Of a stretch of DNA of 64,000 nt, positions 60,908 to 64,000 are shown in pieces (positions within the stretch are counted from its first letter, which is position 1; every line of letters starts with the position of its first letter). A model generated the notes under the pieces. It had not been told where the DNA came from. It searched no databases and saw nothing but the letters and a program-made list of their open reading frames with translations. The DNA comes from Misgurnus anguillicaudatus. Its lineage: Eukaryota > Chordata > Actinopteri > Cypriniformes > Cobitidae. The stretch lies in contig NC_073356.2 in NCBI RefSeq assembly GCF_027580225.2, positions 16,459,501 through 16,523,500 of the forward strand, given 5' to 3'. The translations under genes and the position numbers were made by a program.

Positions 60908-63900
60908 CTGTAAGAAATACATTAGGGTTAATAATGAATAGCACATGACGGTGGCTGTAAAGAAATGATCATTACAATAGCATTAAGCCTATAACACATT
61001 CAGGCACTTATTATACTATAATGCATTTTTCATAGCTGCTCGTCTCCAGTTAAATTGCCTTTGGCTCGCATTATTATTCGCATCTCTTGCAATGTTTCAG
61101 AGGAAGGCAGACCCGACTGATTCTCTGTGCATGTAAAGTGTTGATGGCAATTCGAAAGTACCAATACTTCAACTCCTCCCGAATCATTACACTATTACAG
61201 TGGTAAACAGATGCCACTAATGCTAATGTAACTGATGCAGATTTAACACAGTTTGATCCCAAATAATAATATGGCAGGATGTTGGAATTCAATTTTGATA
61301 AGGACCAAGTAATTCATCATCACACTTTAAAAGAAAAATAACCAAGCATTTTAAAGGGGACATTTCATAAGACTTTTTTTAAGATGCCAAATAAATCCAT
61401 GGTGTACCAGAGTGCATATGTGAAGTTTAAGCTCAAAATACTATATAGGTAATTTATTATAGCATGTTAAAATTGCCACTTTGTAGGTGTGAGCAAAAAT
61501 GTGCATCCTTTAAAATGCATCTCTACACTAAATTGCAGTGCGGTGGTTGGATAGTGCAGATTAAGGGGTTGTATTATCCCCTTCTGACATCACAAGGGGA
61601 GCCAAATTTCCATGACGTATTTTTCCACATGCTTGCAGAGAATAGTTTACCAAAACTAAGTTACTGGGTTGATCTTTTTCACATTTAATAAGTTGATAGT
61701 AGCACTGGGGACCCAATTATAGCATTTAAACATGGAAAAGTCAGATTTGTATTATATGTCCCCTTTAAAGTGATAAGGCAGCATTGTTAAAAGCATAATC
61801 AAAAATAAATTTGAATAAAATAGAATTAAATTATTGACAAAGACCATACACACAAAGAGTAGGGATGTGCAGAAATTTGTGGATGTCAGGTGGTCCAATT
61901 TAAAAAAAAAATTTTTTTTACATATTGGAAAAAATACACTGCTTGGTTAAAAGTTACCCAATACTGGGATGTTTCAAACATTATTACAACCCATGGTTGG
62001 GTAATTTTCAACCCAACGCTGTGTTTTGTCCAACATTTACCCAGCGTGGGTTAAAAAAAACAACTCAGCATTTTTAGTGTTCTGCAAAAATGCTCTACAT
62101 GAGGTTTTGTGGGCCTGTCAGTGATGTATTCTGTATCTCAATACAATGTGCTCTTCCATTGCTACTGTAAATACAGCCACGTTTGAAGTCTTCTTTATTA
62201 TGCATTGAGCTGAACTGACTCGTGTGCTATTTGTGTACGAGTGGTCTGACCCTCAGTCTATACATACTATAGCATATAAAGAACAGGGCCTTGTCTAATT
62301 ATGGCCCTCATTTAAACAAAAGCACGCACGAAAGTTTCCACAGCGTGTGCACAAAATAAACACGCTTCATCTCTCCAGTGCTCTCTAATGTAATCCTGCC
62401 GAATCTCGGCTAAACTTAGCTCAATTTCCAGTGGTATCCCTGTGCACATTAATAGTTAGGCTTTATGACCCATGAGTATACATCTCTGTGTGTGTGTGTG
62501 TGAGCTGGTATCCCTCAGTTAAACATGAGCCGCATGGTATTGTGTTTCATCACCGGCTATCAGCCACAGTTTGGGGGGTTGCGGATGACACAACAGCGTT
62601 TTACCAGAGGTGGAGAGAATGAGTCATAGCCCTGTGTGTGTGTGACTGACACAAAGACTGAGAGTCGGGACAGATACGAATGTGGTGCAGGTCTGCTGTG
62701 TTCTCGCTGCACCTGTGTCTCATGCTCACGGCATCTGCCTGTGCCTCATTGTACCCTATGAACGCCGCTGTTACATCCGTGACACATGAACACAGGCCCT
62801 GCCCAGCCTGTGTGCGTCTGTTTCACAATCAAACAGACACATTCCAGGTAAGCCGGTCTCTTTGTGAGCGTATCTCGGCATAATCGATGTTTCAACGGTA
62901 GTCACCTGACGCTTATCCATCTCGCACCATCACTGCGTTTTGCAAAAGTTATTTCGGGTATGGAAATCGCATTTGTCGAAATGAAAGGATGAGGGTCACC
63001 AAAATGCTGTAATGTAGGACTTTATGCTGCACCTATAAATCTGATTATTACAAATGATACTGATAAAATCACTTATTTTGCTTCTAAAGTTGCATATAAT
63101 ACATGACATCACAATTTTAATACATTTAATGCATTTAATGTATACATTTTTTATCAGTATGTGTGCTCTCTGGGAATCAATGACCTCTCAGATGCTAATG
63201 CAAAGCTTGAGCACTGTTTCCATTATATATCTGTATGTGAGCTTAGGACAATCATAAAATGTAACCATAAAATCAACAACTTCTCTATTTTGCCTATATA
63301 TAGTACTTGACTACAGGAGCAGTTCTCAATTTCAGTCCTACAAACAGTTAAGTGCCTGTTTATCCTGTTGCATAGAGTTAAACTATTATAGACATGTCAC
63401 ATCAACATGGTAATTGTTGAATGACTCCAGAAACGCTATTGAAAATTTGCACTTCTTTATAAGTCAGTGTGAACTCTTAACAACAACAGCAACTTTGCAG
63501 CTTTCTGGTCGGCACAAATGTCAGCATGCCCTGGTCACGTCTGTGCTACACGCGTTTGTCATGACAGACTGTCACTCTGCCAATGTTGCACTGTCCATAG
63601 CTGCTGTCCTAATCATCTCAGTATCCTCTGTAGTGCCTAATCGAAACCAGAGGACACAGTGCAACACTGACCCTCCTCACCTTAAACCAATGCTGCATTC
63701 AGGATTGAAGTGTTGCATCTGTACGTACTGTACTGTACATGATTCTGAATGGTGAGTGTGCGTTGCTATGACTCATCTCGCTGCACCCGTTGCCTGCTAT
63801 AAAATGATTCCTCTTATACTATTCACATTTTCTCGCAATCATGCACATGGCCAAAGGTCAGCATTTAAAATCTTGTCCTGGAAATGACAAACAAAAATCT

Positions 63901-64000
63901 ACATGACTGCAGATAGGGTGTGATTTGAATTTAATATCGGACACAACAGGCGTCTGATTCCATCTACTACTACAGTTAGCTCCCTCCATTGGAGACTGCA
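60908..64000 (-). other. trib1: TRIB1 intron (partial) or upstream sequence
   Basis: No exon for the kinase N-lobe was found, so the preceding exon must lie beyond the window. Contents: TTAA MITE at 61355-61764, repeat remnants at 61930-62065 ('acccaacgctg'), a TG tract near 62486, and a fish repeat piece at 63105-63190. 62.4-62.9 and 63.4-63.8 kb look unique. Confidence 0.6.
61355..61764. mobile_element. TTAA MITE (GGGGACAT family)
   Basis: AGGGGACATTTCATAAG at the left and ATATGTCCCC at the right, with TTAA at 61351-61354 and 61765-61768. Third family member in the window. Confidence 0.8.

Noticed and set aside
63414..63755. 113-codon plus-strand frame
   Set aside because: It is antisense to the presumed TRIB1 intron, with no domain or splice context.

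Overview
The window is vertebrate nuclear DNA from a ray-finned fish, most likely a cyprinid. It has AT-rich introns and intergenic DNA, small GT-AG exons, GC-rich single coding exons, and very many short inverted-repeat DNA transposons. Several of these resemble repeats I know from carp and zebrafish relatives, such as the 'accagct / TTTTTCAGTAGGGT' repeat and the TTAA-flanked foldbacks sharing 'agcatagcttagcataatcc'. Species is inferred from repeats and gene order, not from a database search. The order FAM91A1 - LRATD2 (FAM84B) - TRIB1 matches three genes I know from human 8q24.13-q24.21, so this appears to be a conserved block.

Layout. (1) 2731-16932, plus strand: the 3' part of FAM91A1. 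Fourteen exons splice without a phase break into 548 codons plus stop; the N-terminal part lies before the window. (2) 19840-21325, plus: LRATD2, with an intronless CDS at 20307-21089 and a probable untranslated first exon. (3) 21.3-45 kb: a gene-poor, repeat-dense interval. Within it, at 28-32 kb, a TTAA foldback contains a 3-bp-TSD inverted-repeat element. That element contains an unrecognised multi-exon minus-strand gene with a palindromic E2F-type site at its 5' end. (4) 45.5-57.85 kb: at least three transposons nested like shells. The innermost is a structurally intact Ty3/Gypsy-type LTR retrotransposon (47844-56899). Its 1115-bp LTRs look identical, it has a 4-bp TSD, and its gag and pol are full length and overlap in the -1 frame. 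(5) 58978-60907, minus: the last coding exon and 3' UTR of TRIB1; its other exons lie beyond the right edge.

Functions. FAM91A1 acts in vesicle capture and sorting at the trans-Golgi. LRATD2 is an LRAT-fold protein that lacks the usual catalytic cysteine. TRIB1 is a pseudokinase adaptor for COP1. They share a locus rather than a pathway. The most unusual items are the transposon-embedded gene, the MYND zinc finger in the retrotransposon Pol, its predicted GTTAAAC frameshift pseudoknot, and an orphan NRF1/CCAAT/CRE promoter-like cluster at 45.3-45.4 kb.

Limits: all boundaries were read by eye. Small exons, regulatory sites and repeat family names need alignment or RNA data to confirm.
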